Translations under genes and position numbers: made by a program
Origin: Dama dama
Taxonomy: Eukaryota; Chordata; Mammalia; Artiodactyla; Cervidae
Assembly: GCF_033118175.1 (NCBI RefSeq)
Contig: NC_083714.1
Location: 16,554,001 to 16,618,000 of the forward strand
Length of the DNA stretch: 64,000 bases
Direction of reading: 5' to 3'
Shown here: piece by piece, positions 33,233 through 43,779 of the stretch
How positions within the stretch are numbered: position 1 is the first letter of the stretch
How the letters are laid out: each line of letters begins with the position of its first letter
Notes under the pieces: model-generated
Told to the model about the DNA's origin: nothing
The model's database searches: none
What the model saw: the letters and a program-made list of their open reading frames with translations, nothing else

Positions 33233-34087
33233 CATTTGGGTGATAAACTTATAAAGAAAGAAGTAATCGCTATGAAGGTCAGAACTGTGATTACTTTTGA
33301 GAAGAGGAAAGGGGTTATGGGTAGGGTGGGTAGATGGCAAAACTCTATTTTTTAACCTAGGTGGTGGTTTTAAAGTTGTCTGCCTCATAAAAACTGGTTG
33401 ACTTATACATTTGTTCTATGGAATTTCTTATATCTGTTAGATATTACACAAAAAAAAACTATTTTAAAAAATAACTATATATTGCTTCATATAGATTATA
33501 CTTTTATGTTAGAGCATTGATGCACTAGCCAGTCCAAATACACAGAATTTTACACAGCAGGGCAGGTCTAGAAAGGTCTAGTTGTTTAGAAGATAATGAA
33601 CAACTTAGGGTTTATGAAGACTCCTGAGGCAAAAAAAAAAAAAAAAAATGAAGAAGGGAAAGAGGAACAGGAAGAGGGGATGGTGGGGGGGGTGGGGAAG
33701 AGGGAGGGAGGGATGGAGGGAAAGGCAAAAGGAGAGGAGGGGAGATACAGAAAGGGGAAAGGACACCATAAAACACATTGTCCTGCTCTTATTTATAAGA
33801 AGTCTCATCACTTCCATTATTTCTGTTGTAAGTGGAGTTTCCTCATGTTTACAACAAATAAGCAACAGAGAACTGTTTAAGAAATCAGTGTGCACAAAGA
33901 CTTAGACAAATACTGCTACTTAGCACAGTTGCCTATAGAAGACCAAAGCTAACAAAACCAACAACTGTGTCTGGAAGCTATATCTTATGAAATTTTATGT
34001 TTACAATGCTATAACTATATTTTAATATTCAACAATATGAATAATGGAAGGAGAATTTACCTGGAAGCAAGATTTGGAATAGCCCAA
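33233..34087. other. Unique sequence with GA-rich tract
   Basis: No gene is recognised. Open frames at 33596-33905 on both strands are produced by the low-complexity purine tract at 33631-33770. Confidence 0.5.
33631..33770 (+). repeat. A19 run followed by GA/GGA-rich purine tract
   Basis: An A run of about 19 bases is followed by about 120 bases that are almost all purine (GGAAGAGG, GGGAGGGAGGGATGGAGGG). Low complexity, potentially triplex or G-quadruplex prone. No gene. Confidence 0.85.
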
Positions 34088-34492
34088 CTACATTTTATTT
34101 TTAAAATTTAGCATTTTTTTCTTTTTAAAATTTTTTAAATTAATTTATTTTTTTTGAAGGATAATTGCTTTACAGAAATTTGCTATTTTCTGTCAAACCT
34201 CAACATAAATCAGTCAGCCATAGGTATACCTATATCACCTCCCTTTTGAAACTCCCTCCAATCTCCATCCCCATCCCACCCCCTCTAGGTTGATACAGAG
34301 CCCCTGTTTGAGTTTCCTGAGCCATACAGCAAATTCCCGTTGGCAATCTATTTTACTTACAGTAATTTAAGTTTCCATGTTACTCTTTCCATACATCTCA
34401 CCCTCTCTTCCCCTCTCCCCATGTCCATAAGTCTATTCTCTATGTCTGTTTCTCCACTGTTATCCTGTAAATAAATTCTTCATAACCATTTT

Positions 34493-37400
34493 TTAGATTC
34501 CATATATATGTGTTAGAATACGGTATTTATCTTTCTCTTTCTGACTCATTTCACTCTGTAAAATAGGTTCTAGGTTCATCCACCTCATCAGAACTGACAC
34601 AAATGTGTTCCTTTTTATGGCTGAGTAATATTCTATTGTGTATATATACCACAACTTATTAATCCATTCATCTATTGATGGACATCTAGGTTGCTTCCAT
34701 GTTCTAGCTATTGTAAATAGTGCTGCAGTGAACAATGGGATAAATAGGTCTCTTTCAATTTTGGTTTCCTCAGGGTATATGCCTAGGAGTGGGATCGCTG
34801 GGTCATATGGTGGTTTTATTCATAGTTTTTAAAGGAATCTCCATACTGTCTTCCATAGTGGCTATATCAATTTACATTCCCACCGAGAGTGCCAGAGTGT
34901 TCCGTTTTCTCCACACCCTCTCCAGAATTTATTGTTTGTAGACTTTTTGATGAGGGCCATTCTAACCGGTGTGAGGTGATATCTCACTGAAGTTTTGATT
35001 TGCATTTCTCTAATAATGAGCAATGTTGAGCATCTTTTCATGTGTTAGTTAGCCATCTGTATGTCATCTTTGGAAAAATGTTTGTTTAGGTCTTCTTCCC
35101 ACTTTTTGATTGGGTTGTTTGTTTCTCTGGTATTGAGTTGTATGAGCTGATTGTATATTTTGGAAATTAATCCTTTGTCAGTTGTTTCATTTGTATTATT
35201 TTCTCCCATTCTGAGGGTTTTCTTTTCACCTTGCTTATAGTTTTCTTTGCTGTGCAAAAGCTTTTAAGTTTAATCAGGTCCCACTTGTTTATTTTGTTTC
35301 TATTTCTGTTACTCTAGGAGGTGGGTCATAGAGGATCTTGCTTTGATTTATCTCATCGAATGTTCTGCCTATATTTTCCTCTAAAGGTTTTATAGTTTCT
35401 GGTCTTACATTTAGGTCTTTAGTCCATTTTGACTTTATCTTTGTGTATGGTGTTAGGAAGTCTTCTAATTTCATTCTTTTACATGGAGCTGTCCAGTTTT
35501 CCCAGCACCATTTATTGAAGAGGCTGTCTTTGCCCCATTGTATATTCTTGCTGCCTTTGTTAAAAATAATGTACCCATAGGTGCATGCGTTTATTTCTGG
35601 GCTATGTTGTTTCATTGGTCTATATTTCTGTTTTTGTACCAGTACCATACTGTCTTGATGACTGTAGCTTTGTAGTATAACATGAAGTCAGGAAGCTTGA
35701 TTCCTCCAGCTCCATTCTTCTTTCTCAAGACTGCTTTGGCTATTTGGAGTCTTCTATGTTTCCATATGAATTGTGAAATTTCTTGTTCTAGTTCTGTGAA
35801 AAATGCCATTGGTAATTTGATAGGGATCACATTGAATCTGTAGATTGCATTTGGTAGGATAGTCATTTTCACAGTATTGATTCTTTCTACCCAGGAAGAT
35901 GGACTATATCTCCATCTGTTTATGTCATCTTTGATTTCTTTCATTGGTGTCTTATAATTTTCTGTGTACAGTTCTTACATCTCCTTAGGTAAGTTTATTC
36001 CTAGATATTTAATTTTTTTTGTTCCAATGGTGAATGGGATTGATTTCTTCACTGCTCTTTTTGATTTTTTCATTGTTAGTATATAGAAATGCAAGTGATT
36101 TCTGTGTACTGATTTTGTATCCTGCAACTTTACTAAATTCACTGATTAGCTCTAGTAATTTTCTGATACTATCTTTAGGGTTTTCTATGTACAGTATCAT
36201 GTCATCTGCAAACAGTGAGAGCTTTACTTCTTCTTTTCCAATCTGGATTACTTTTATTTCTTTTTCTTTTCTGATTGCTGTAGCTAGGACTTCCAGAACT
36301 ATATTGAATAACAGTGGCAAAAGTGGACACCCTTGTCTTGTTCCTGATGTTATGGGGAATGCTTTCAGTTGTTCACGATTGAGAATAATGTTTGCTGTAG
36401 GCTTATCATATATGGCCTTTACTATGTTGAGCTAGATTCCTTCTATGCCCATTTTTTGAAGAGTTTTAATCATAAATAGGTGCTGAATTTTGTCAAAGGC
36501 TTTTTCTGCATCCATTGAGATTATCATATGGTTTTTATCTTTCAATTTGTTACTATGGTGTATCACACTGATTCATTTGTGTATATTGAAGAATCCTTAT
36601 ATCCCTGGAATAAGCCCAACTTGATCATGGTGTATGAGCTTTTTGATGTGTTGCTGAATTCTGTTTGCTAAAATTTTGTTGATGACTTTTGCGTCTGTGT
36701 TCATCAGTGATATTGGCCTGTAGTTTTCTTTCTTTGTGTTGTCTTTGGTTTTGGTATCAGGGTGATGGTGGCCTCATAGAATGAATTTGGAAGTGTTCCT
36801 TCTGCAATTTTTTGAAAGAGTTTTAGGACAGGCATTAGCTCTTCTCTAAATGTTTGATAGAATTCTCCTGTGAAGTCATCTGGTCCTGGGCTTTTGTTTT
36901 TTGGGAGATTTTTGATCACAGCTTCAATTTCAGTGCTTGTAATTGGGTTGTTCATAATTTCTGTTTCTTCCTGGTTCAGTCTTGGAAGATTGAACTTTTC
37001 TAAGAATTTGCCCATTTCTTCCAGGTTATCTATTTTATTGCCATATGGTTGTTCATAATAGTCTCTTATAATCCTTTGTATTTCTGCATTGTCTGTTGTA
37101 ACCTCTCCTTTTTCCTTTCTAATTTTGTTGATTTGATTCTTCTTTTTTTCTTGATGATTCTGGCTAAGGGTTTTTCTTTTTCTTTTTTTTTAGGGTTTTT
37201 CAATTTTGTTTCTCTTCTCAAAGAACCAGCTTTTAGTTTTATTAATCTTTACTATTATTTCTTTCATTTCTTTTTCATTTATTTCTGTTCAGATCTTTAT
37301 GATTTCTTTCCTTCTACTAATATTGGGGTTTTTTTCTTCTTCTTTTTCTGGTTGCTTTAGGTATAAAGTTAGGTTGTCTATTCAATGTTTTTCTTGTTTC

Positions 37401-38300
37401 TTGAGGTAGGACTGTATTTGCTATAAACTTCCCTCTCAAAACTGCTTTTGCTGCATCCCATAGGTTTTGAGTTGTCACGTTCTCATTGTCATTTGTTTCT
37501 ATAATTTTTTTATTCCCCTTTTGATTTCTTCAGTAACCTGTTGGTTATTTAGAAACGTGTTGTTTAATCTCCATATGTTTGTGTTTCTTACAGTTTTTTT
37601 CTTGTAACTGATATCTAGTCTCATAGTGTTGTGGTAAGAGAAGATGCTTGATATGATTTCCATTTTCTTAAACTTACTGAGGTTCAATTTGTGACCCAAG
37701 ATGTGGTCTAGCCTGGAGAATGTTCCATGTGCACTTGAGAAGGTGTATTCTTCTGCATTTGGATGGAATGTCCTGAAGATATCAATGAGATCCATCTCAT
37801 CTAATGTATCATTTAAGACTTGTGTTTCCTTATTAATTTTCTGTTTTGATGATCTGTCCATTGGTGTGAGTGCAGTGTTAAATGTCTCCTACTATTATTG
37901 TGTTACTGTCAATTTCTCCTTTTATGGCTGCTAGTATTTGTCTTATGTATTGAGATGCTCCTATGTTGGGTGCATAGATACTTACAATTGTTATATCTTC
38001 CTCTTGGATTGATTCTTTGATTATTATGTAGCATCCCTCCTTATCTCTTGTAATCTTTATTTTAAGATCTATTTTGTCTGATACAAGGATTGCTACTCAA
38101 GCTTTCTTTTGCTTCCCATTTGCATGGAATATATTTTTCTATCCTCTCACTTTCAGTCTATATGTGTATTGAGGTATGAAGTGGGTTTCTTGTAGACAGC
38201 ATATATATGGGTCTTGTTTTTTATCCATTCAGCCAGTCTGGGTCTTTTGGCTAGAGCATTTAATCCATTTACATTTAAAGTAATTGTTGATATATATGTT
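34493..38300 (-). pseudogene. L1 ORF2 remnant (endonuclease-reverse transcriptase), broken
   Basis: ORF2 normally encodes an APE-type endonuclease, a reverse transcriptase and a Cys-rich C-terminus. The order is preserved. Endonuclease pieces lie at about 38300-37499 (including EYTFSSAHGTFSRLDHILGH). The fingers region with KNKSPGPDDFTGEFYQ is at 37015-36704. The catalytic RT motif SLFADDMILYIENP is within 36320-36009. Thumb and C-terminal pieces (SWVERINTVKMTILP, WGKDSLFNKWCWENW) lie at 35944-35045, and the terminal IYTIEYYSAIKRNTF at 34735-34493. The surviving frames switch several times, so the gene is dead. Confidence 0.88.
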
Positions 38301-39228
38301 CCTATTGCCATTTTCTAATTGTTTGTGGTTTATTTTGTAGGTCTTTTTTTCTTCTGTTGTATTTCTTGACTGTATAAGTCTGTTTAACATTTGTTGTAAA
38401 GCTGGTTTGGTGGTACTAAATTCTCTTAACTTTTGCTTGTCTGAAAAGCTTTTTATTTCTCCATCAGTTTTGAATGAGATCCTTGATGGGTACAGTAATC
38501 TTGGTTGTAGATTTTTCCCTTTCAGTATTTTAAATATATCCTGCCATTCCCTTCTGGCCTGCAGAGTTTCTCCTGAAAGATCAGCTGTGAGGCGTATGGG
38601 GTTTCCCTTGTATGTTACTTGCTGCTTCTCCCTTGCTGTTTTTAATATCCTTTCTTTGTGTTTAGTCTTTGTTAGTTGGATTAGTATGTGTCTTGGCATG
38701 TTTCTCCTTGGGTTTATCCTGTATAGGACTCTTTGTGCCTCTTGGACTTGATTGGCTATTTCCTTTTCCATGTTGGGGAAATTTTCAACTATAATCTCTT
38801 CAAAGATTTTCTCATACCCTTTCTTTTCCTCTTCTTCTTCTGGGACCCCTATATGTTGGTTCATTTTATATGGCCCCAGAGGTCTCTGAGACTGTCCTCA
38901 GTTCTGTTTATTCTTTTTACTTTATTCTTCTCTTCAGCAGTTATTTCCACAATTTGATCTTCCAGCTCACTGACTCGTTCTTCTGCTTCAGATGGTTGGC
39001 TATGGATTCCTTCTAGAGTATCTTAATTTCAGTAATTGTGCTGTTTGTCTCTGTATACTTCTTTTTCAATTCTTCTGGGTCTTTGTTAATTGATTCTTCC
39101 ATTTTTTCCATTTTGTTTTCAAGGTTTTTGGTCATCTTTACTGTCGTTATTCTGAATTCGTTTTCAGGTAATTTTCCTATTTCCTCTTCATTTATTTGGA
39201 CTTCTGTGCTTCTAGTTTGTTCCTTCAT
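38229..39228 (-). pseudogene. L1 ORF1 remnant (RNA-binding protein), broken
   Basis: L1 ORF1 encodes a trimeric coiled-coil RNA chaperone of the L1 ribonucleoprotein. Two frames remain. 39228-39013 carries the N-terminal charged coiled-coil-like part (NEFRITTVKMTKNLENKMEK). 38864-38229 carries the RRM and C-terminal domain (PRHILIQLTKTKHKERIL and FKTDGEIKSFSDKQKL). They are in different frames, so at least one frameshift or stop lies between 39013 and 38864. No intact product is possible. Confidence 0.85.
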
Positions 39229-39810
39229 TTGTGCATTATTTCTCTGCCTTTTTTTTAAAGTTATTGTCTTTGAGGTCTCCTTTTCCTTTAAACCTTAAAG
39301 AAGGTTTAATTCTTTCTTCCTTTAGGTTTCTGCCCTCCTAAGGTTGGTCCAGTGGTGTGTGTGAGCTTCATATAGGGTGAGATTTGTGCTGAGTTTTTGT
39401 TTGTTTACTTGTTTTACCTCTGATGGGCAAGGCTGAATGAGGTGGTACTCCTGTCTGCTGATGATTGGGTTTGTATTTTTGTTTTGTTTTTTGTTTAGAT
39501 GAGGCGTCTTACACAAGGTGCTACTAGTGGTTGGGTGATACCGGGTTTTGTACTCAAGTGGTTTCCTTTGTGTGAGTTCTCACTATTTGATACTCCCTAG
39601 GGCTTATTCTCTGGTAGTCTAGGGTCTTAGAGTCAATGCTGCCACTCCAAAGGCTCAGGGTTTGATCTCTGGTCAGGAATGAAGATTCCACAAGTGGTTA
39701 GTTATGGCATTAAGGGAGAGTAAAATAAATATCCAAAAACGAGAAATGAAAGATGAACCCTAAACCAATAGCAGTTACAAAATCAGGCAAATAATAATTA
39801 AAATAATGGC

Positions 39811-40760
39811 ATATACATATACACCCATGAGCTAAGTGAAAACAGTCCAACAAAAAAGAGTACAGTGGATTGATCTGGTGAACAAAGGAAATCAAAAATT
39901 ATATTTACCAGTTAAGAACAAAACTAACTTAAGCATAAACTGGAAAACAAAATTAAAGCAAGGTGCCAAGTGGGGAATAAAGCAATGAAGACAAAACTAG
40001 CAAATATGTTGAGAGGAAAGAAAAGGGAGAAAGAATAGATATGCAAAGTTAAATAGAGGTAGATGAAGATTTATATATATTAAAGATTAACTGCAAAGAG
40101 AAAAGAACAGTAGGAAAGGCAAATGAAGGAATAAATGTAGGAAAAATATAATAGGTTTAAAAAAATTAAAATTATAAAAAATAAAAGAGAAAAAAATAAA
40201 CAGAAGAAGAAAGAAAAAAGGGGGAAAAGGAAAACTCGACACAACTGCAAAGGTCCAATGTAGAGGCAGAGGTTTATAATAATAGAAAGTGTCACTGAAT
40301 ATATACATATCCACCCATAAGCAAAATCAAAACAGTCCAACAAAAATTAAGTACAATAGATTGACCCGATGAACAAAGGAAACCAAAAATTATAAAACAA
40401 AAATAATTAAAGCACAAACTGGAAAAAAAAACTAAAGCAAGGTACCAACTGGGTAATAAAGCAATGAAAACTAACAAATACGTTGAGATCAAAGGAAAGA
40501 AAGAAAAGAAAGAAAGAATAGATATGCAAAGGTAAATAGAGGTAGACAAAGAAGATTTACATACATTAAAGATTAACTGCAAGGGGCAAAGAACAGTAAG
40601 AAAAGCAAACAAAGGAACAAATGTAGAAAAAATAATAATAGGTTTATAAAGTTAAAAATTAAAATTAAAAAAAGAGAGGAAAAAAAAGAGGAAAACTTCA
40701 CAGAACTGCAAAAGCTCAATGTAGAAGCAGAGGTTTATGACAACAATAAAAAATGTGGCT
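39811..40760 (-). repeat. 490-bp tandem duplication in L1 5' UTR
   Basis: Two A-rich units (39811-40300 and 40301-about 40760) both begin ATATACATAT-(A/C)-CACCCAT. Both contain 'aacagtccaacaaaaa', 'taaagcaatgaa', 'agaatagatatgcaaag', 'attaaagattaactgcaa' and 'aggtttat' in the same order. They differ at many sites, so the duplication is old or belongs to the subfamily consensus. Confidence 0.85.
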
Positions 40761-41291
40761 GAGGAAAGAGAAAGAAAAGCTCAAAAGCTTAATTGGATTT
40801 CTTAGTGCCAATAAAATCGACAACTACAACAAGGGGGATAAAAGGGAAAAAAAGAAAAAAAAATCCAAAAGAATCTGCAGAACAAGTCAAAAAATAAGAA
40901 TAATAAATGTTCTTCTTGAGTCACTGCTGTCACACCTTACCTCCCTAGGATGCCCTCCAACACTGCTGATCTCTGGACCTGCTGTGGGAGCAGCTCAGAT
41001 TCTAACCTGGTCCCACTCCTGTGTGTTCTTGCCTGCAATGTCCACAGCTATCAGAGTAAGTGCATTTTCTTTTGTGGGAGCTCTCAATGTCCCTTTATAT
41101 ATTCCATAGGCACAGAGTCTGCCTAGTTGATCGTGTGGATTTAATCTGCAGCTTGTATAGCTGGTCAGAAGGTTTTGAGTCTTCTTCCTTAGCCACACTG
41201 CCCCTGGGTTTCAATTGTGGTTTTATTTCCACCTCTGTATGTGGGTCGTCTACTGGGGTTTAGCTACTGAGGCTGCCCTGGAGGGGTTGGA

Positions 41292-41690
41292 TTTGCCCCT
41301 GTGAGGGCCAGGTGTGGAGGTGGTGCAGCTGCTTGGGTCACAGGGGTTCTGGCAGCACCAGGTACTCAGGGTGGGGGTTGGCGGCCAGGGTAGTAGGAAA
41401 TACAGTGCTCTAGAAGGGCATGGCAACCAGTATTGGCCTATATGCTCCAGTATTCTTGCCTGGAGAACCCTCTCTCTGACAGAGACGCCTGGCAAGCCAC
41501 AGTCTACAGGGTCGCAAAGAGTCAGACAGGACCAAAGCGACCCTGCGAACAGAAACACAAGACTTTTTCTTTTTTTTCCCTTGCCTGTGGCAGCTCTGCC
41601 CCAGTGAGAGTGAGAGTTGAGCGTGAAGTTAGTGCAGCTGCTTGGCTTGCACTTGGCTTGCCAGGGGACCCTGGCAGCACCAAGTGTGCA
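41292..41690 (-). repeat. Diverged pair of about 90-bp blocks in L1 5' UTR, separated by a Bov-A-like segment
   Basis: 41292-41380 ('tttgcccctgtgagggcc', 'gtggtgcagctgcttgg', 'ctggcagcaccaggta') resembles 41595-41690 ('ctgccccagtgagagtgag', 'agtgcagctgcttgg', 'ctggcagcaccaagtg'). The segment between them, at about 41409-41545, is Bov-A-like. Confidence 0.6.
41409..41545 (+). mobile_element. Bov-A-like segment inside L1 5' UTR
   Basis: 'ctccagtattcttgcctgga' and 'agggtcgcaaagagtcagac' match the Bov-A/BovB 3' body, in the opposite orientation to the L1. No tRNA-like head or TSD is seen. It may be an inserted SINE or a long-standing component of this L1 subfamily's 5' UTR. Confidence 0.7.
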
Positions 41691-41777
41691 AGGACATAGA
41701 CTGTCTCCACAGCGGGAGTTATGGCCCTATCAGAATCTTTTTTTAAGCCTCTTGTAGCTGGCGATCAGAAGGCCTCT

Positions 41778-41975
41778 TTAGCCAGTCTTTCTCCGTAGCT
41801 CCGCCCATTCAGGCACTTAGAGGGATCTCTTGCCTGGGGTCCTTCTCTGTTGTTCCGCCCATCAGGCACATAGAGGGGCCCCCCTGACTAGGGTCCTACT
41901 CTGTAGATTGGCACATCAGACACTTAATGGGGCACCCTGGGTGGGGTCCTACTCTGTAGTTCAGTGTGTCTGGTA
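41778..41975 (-). repeat. About 65-bp minisatellite in L1 5' UTR
   Basis: Roughly three diverged units share '-gggtcct(a/t)ctctgt(a/t)g(a/t)t', '-catcaggcac-tagaggg-' and related spacing. On the minus strand this is part of the L1 promoter region, about 0.7-0.9 kb from the 5' end. Confidence 0.7.
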
Positions 41976-43119
41976 TTTGATAGCCCAACCTCTCTATTGT
42001 TCAGCTGCCAATGCTGGTGTGTGGAGAGAGAGAGGCTATGGTGATGGCTTCACCCCCTATCCATGACTCAGCTGTATCGCCTTGCTTCCATGGCTGCCCG
42101 GCTTTCCTCCACAGGCATTTCCCACCATGAACTCCTCCCTCATATCCCCTCGATCTCTCTCTGCAGTCAACGGCAGCCCTTGCCCTGGGATTGCTCCACG
42201 ATCTCTAATAGATCTCTAATATGTAATATATCTCTATATAGATATATAGCTCCCAGCCGCTGCCCCTTCCAGGAGACCTGCACTCCTGCCCAGCATATGT
42301 ATGGCTGTGGCAAGGACTGTCTGATTCTCATTCCATTTAGGCTGCCACAGATCAGCTGTTTCACTCTCAGCCTTATATGTTTCTCCTCTGACTCAGACAA
42401 TTGCCCCGCTGTGGGGATCAGACCCCTGCTTCAGTTCCCCCCCTGCCGGGGGCAGGTCCAGCCCTACCAACACTCCTGTTTTGCCCCCTAGTTCTTTGTC
42501 CTCCCGAGTTTTGCGTGGTTCTATATATTCTTTTCCACTGGTCGGGTACGCCTGTCTGCTCTCAGTTGGTGTTCTGCATGCACTTCTGTGTCTGAAGGTG
42601 TGTTCCTGATGTATCCATGGGAAGAGATGTACTCCACATCCACCTACTCCTCTGCCATCTTGTTCTCCCCCCTTTTTAAAATTTTTAAGTGGAGTATAAT
42701 TGCTTTACAATGTTGTATTAGTTATTGCAGTTTAACAACGTGAATCAGCTGTGTGTATACATATATCCCCTCCTTCTTGAGCCTCCCTCCCACCCACTGC
42801 CCCTCATCCCACCCCTCTAGGTCATCATAGAGCACCAAGCTGAGCTCCCTGGTGCTGTACAGCAGCTTCTAACTAGCTAGTTATTTTACACATGGTAGTG
42901 TGTATATGTCAATGCTACACTCTCAACTCATTCCACCCTCTCTTTCCCCCACTCGAGCCTGTTATACAGAGTTAAATAAGAAAGAGAAAAACAAATACTA
43001 TATATTAAAGCATGCATATGGAATCTAGGGAAATGCGTACCAATGCACCTATCTACAGGGCAAGAATAGAGATGCAGACGCAGAGAACGGACTTGTGGAC
43101 CAGCTACACCTTATTTTTA

Positions 43120-43779
43120 TTTTTATTTTTTTTTTATCTGTAACTAATTCTTTATTTTTTTTCCATTTATTTTTATTACTTGGAGGCTAATTACTTTACA
43201 ATATTGTAGTGGTTTTTGTCATACATTGACATGAATCAGTCATGGATTTACATGTATTCCCCATCCCGATCCCCCCTCCCACCTCCCTCTGGGTCTTCCC
43301 AGTGCACCAGGCCCGAGCACTTGTCTCATGCATCTAACCTAGGCTGGTGATCTGTTTCACCCTTGATAATATACATGTTTCGATGCTGTTCTCTCGAAAC
43401 ATCCCACCCTTGCCTTCTCCCACAGAGTCCAAAATTCTGTTCTGTACATCTGTGTCTCTTTTTCTGTTTTGCATATAGGGGTATCATTACCATCTTTCTA
43501 AATTCCATATATATGCGTTAGTATACTGTATTGGTCTTTATCTTTCTGGCTTACTTCACTTTGTATAATGGGCTCCAGTTTCATCCATCTCATTAGAACT
43601 GATTCAAATGAATTCTTTTTAATGGCTGAGTAATATTCCATGGTGTATATGTACCACAGCTTCCTTATCCATTCATCTGCTGATGGACATCTAGGTTGCT
43701 TCCATGTCCTGGCTATTATAAACAGTGCTGCAATGAACACTGGGGTGCACGTGTCTCTTTCAGATCTGGTTTCCTCACT
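43120..43779 (-). mobile_element. 5'-truncated ruminant L1, antisense
   Basis: T-rich start, then 'attacttggaggctaattac' (antisense end of the subfamily ending in CCTCCAACTAATAAAAATAA) and back through ORF2 C-terminal sequence to 'agatctggtttcctca'. The minus-strand frame 43740-43498 (IYTMEYYSAIKKNSFESVLM) is the last ORF2 exon-like piece. No clear TSD. Confidence 0.9.

Larger units (their letters stand above)
34136..42671 (-). mobile_element. Full-length ruminant L1, antisense, inactive
   Basis: About 8,536 bp. On the minus strand it starts at 42671 with GGGGGGAGAACAAGATGGCA, the usual ruminant L1 5' end, and runs through a long 5' UTR, ORF1, ORF2 and 3' UTR to a T-rich (A-tail) end at 34136. 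An exact 15-bp TSD, CTTTTTAAAATTTTT, lies at 34121-34135 and 42672-42686. Both ORFs are broken, so it cannot move by itself. Confidence 0.9.
34104..43103 (-). mobile_element. Older L1 3' end with 5' inversion, host of a full-length L1
   Basis: Antisense part at 34104-34120 (T-rich tail) and 42687-42950 ('agtggagtataattgctttacaatg'), followed by a sense part at about 42952-43103 ('ttatacagagttaaataaga'). Reversal of the 5' part fits twin priming. The probable TSD is CTACA(TT/CC)TTATTTTTA at 34088-34103 and 43104-43119 (14 of 16 identical). An 8.5-kb L1 has landed in its A-tail. Confidence 0.75.

Noticed and set aside
36034..36435. 133-codon plus-strand frame
   Set aside because: Antisense of the L1 ORF2 reverse transcriptase region.
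39811..40760. Direct repeats considered as a CRISPR-like or satellite array
   Set aside because: Only two long diverged units, within an L1 5' UTR in a mammalian genome.
42205..42250. Short ATCTCTAATA-type repeats considered as a regulatory array
   Set aside because: Local low-complexity slippage inside the L1 5' UTR; no known site recognised.
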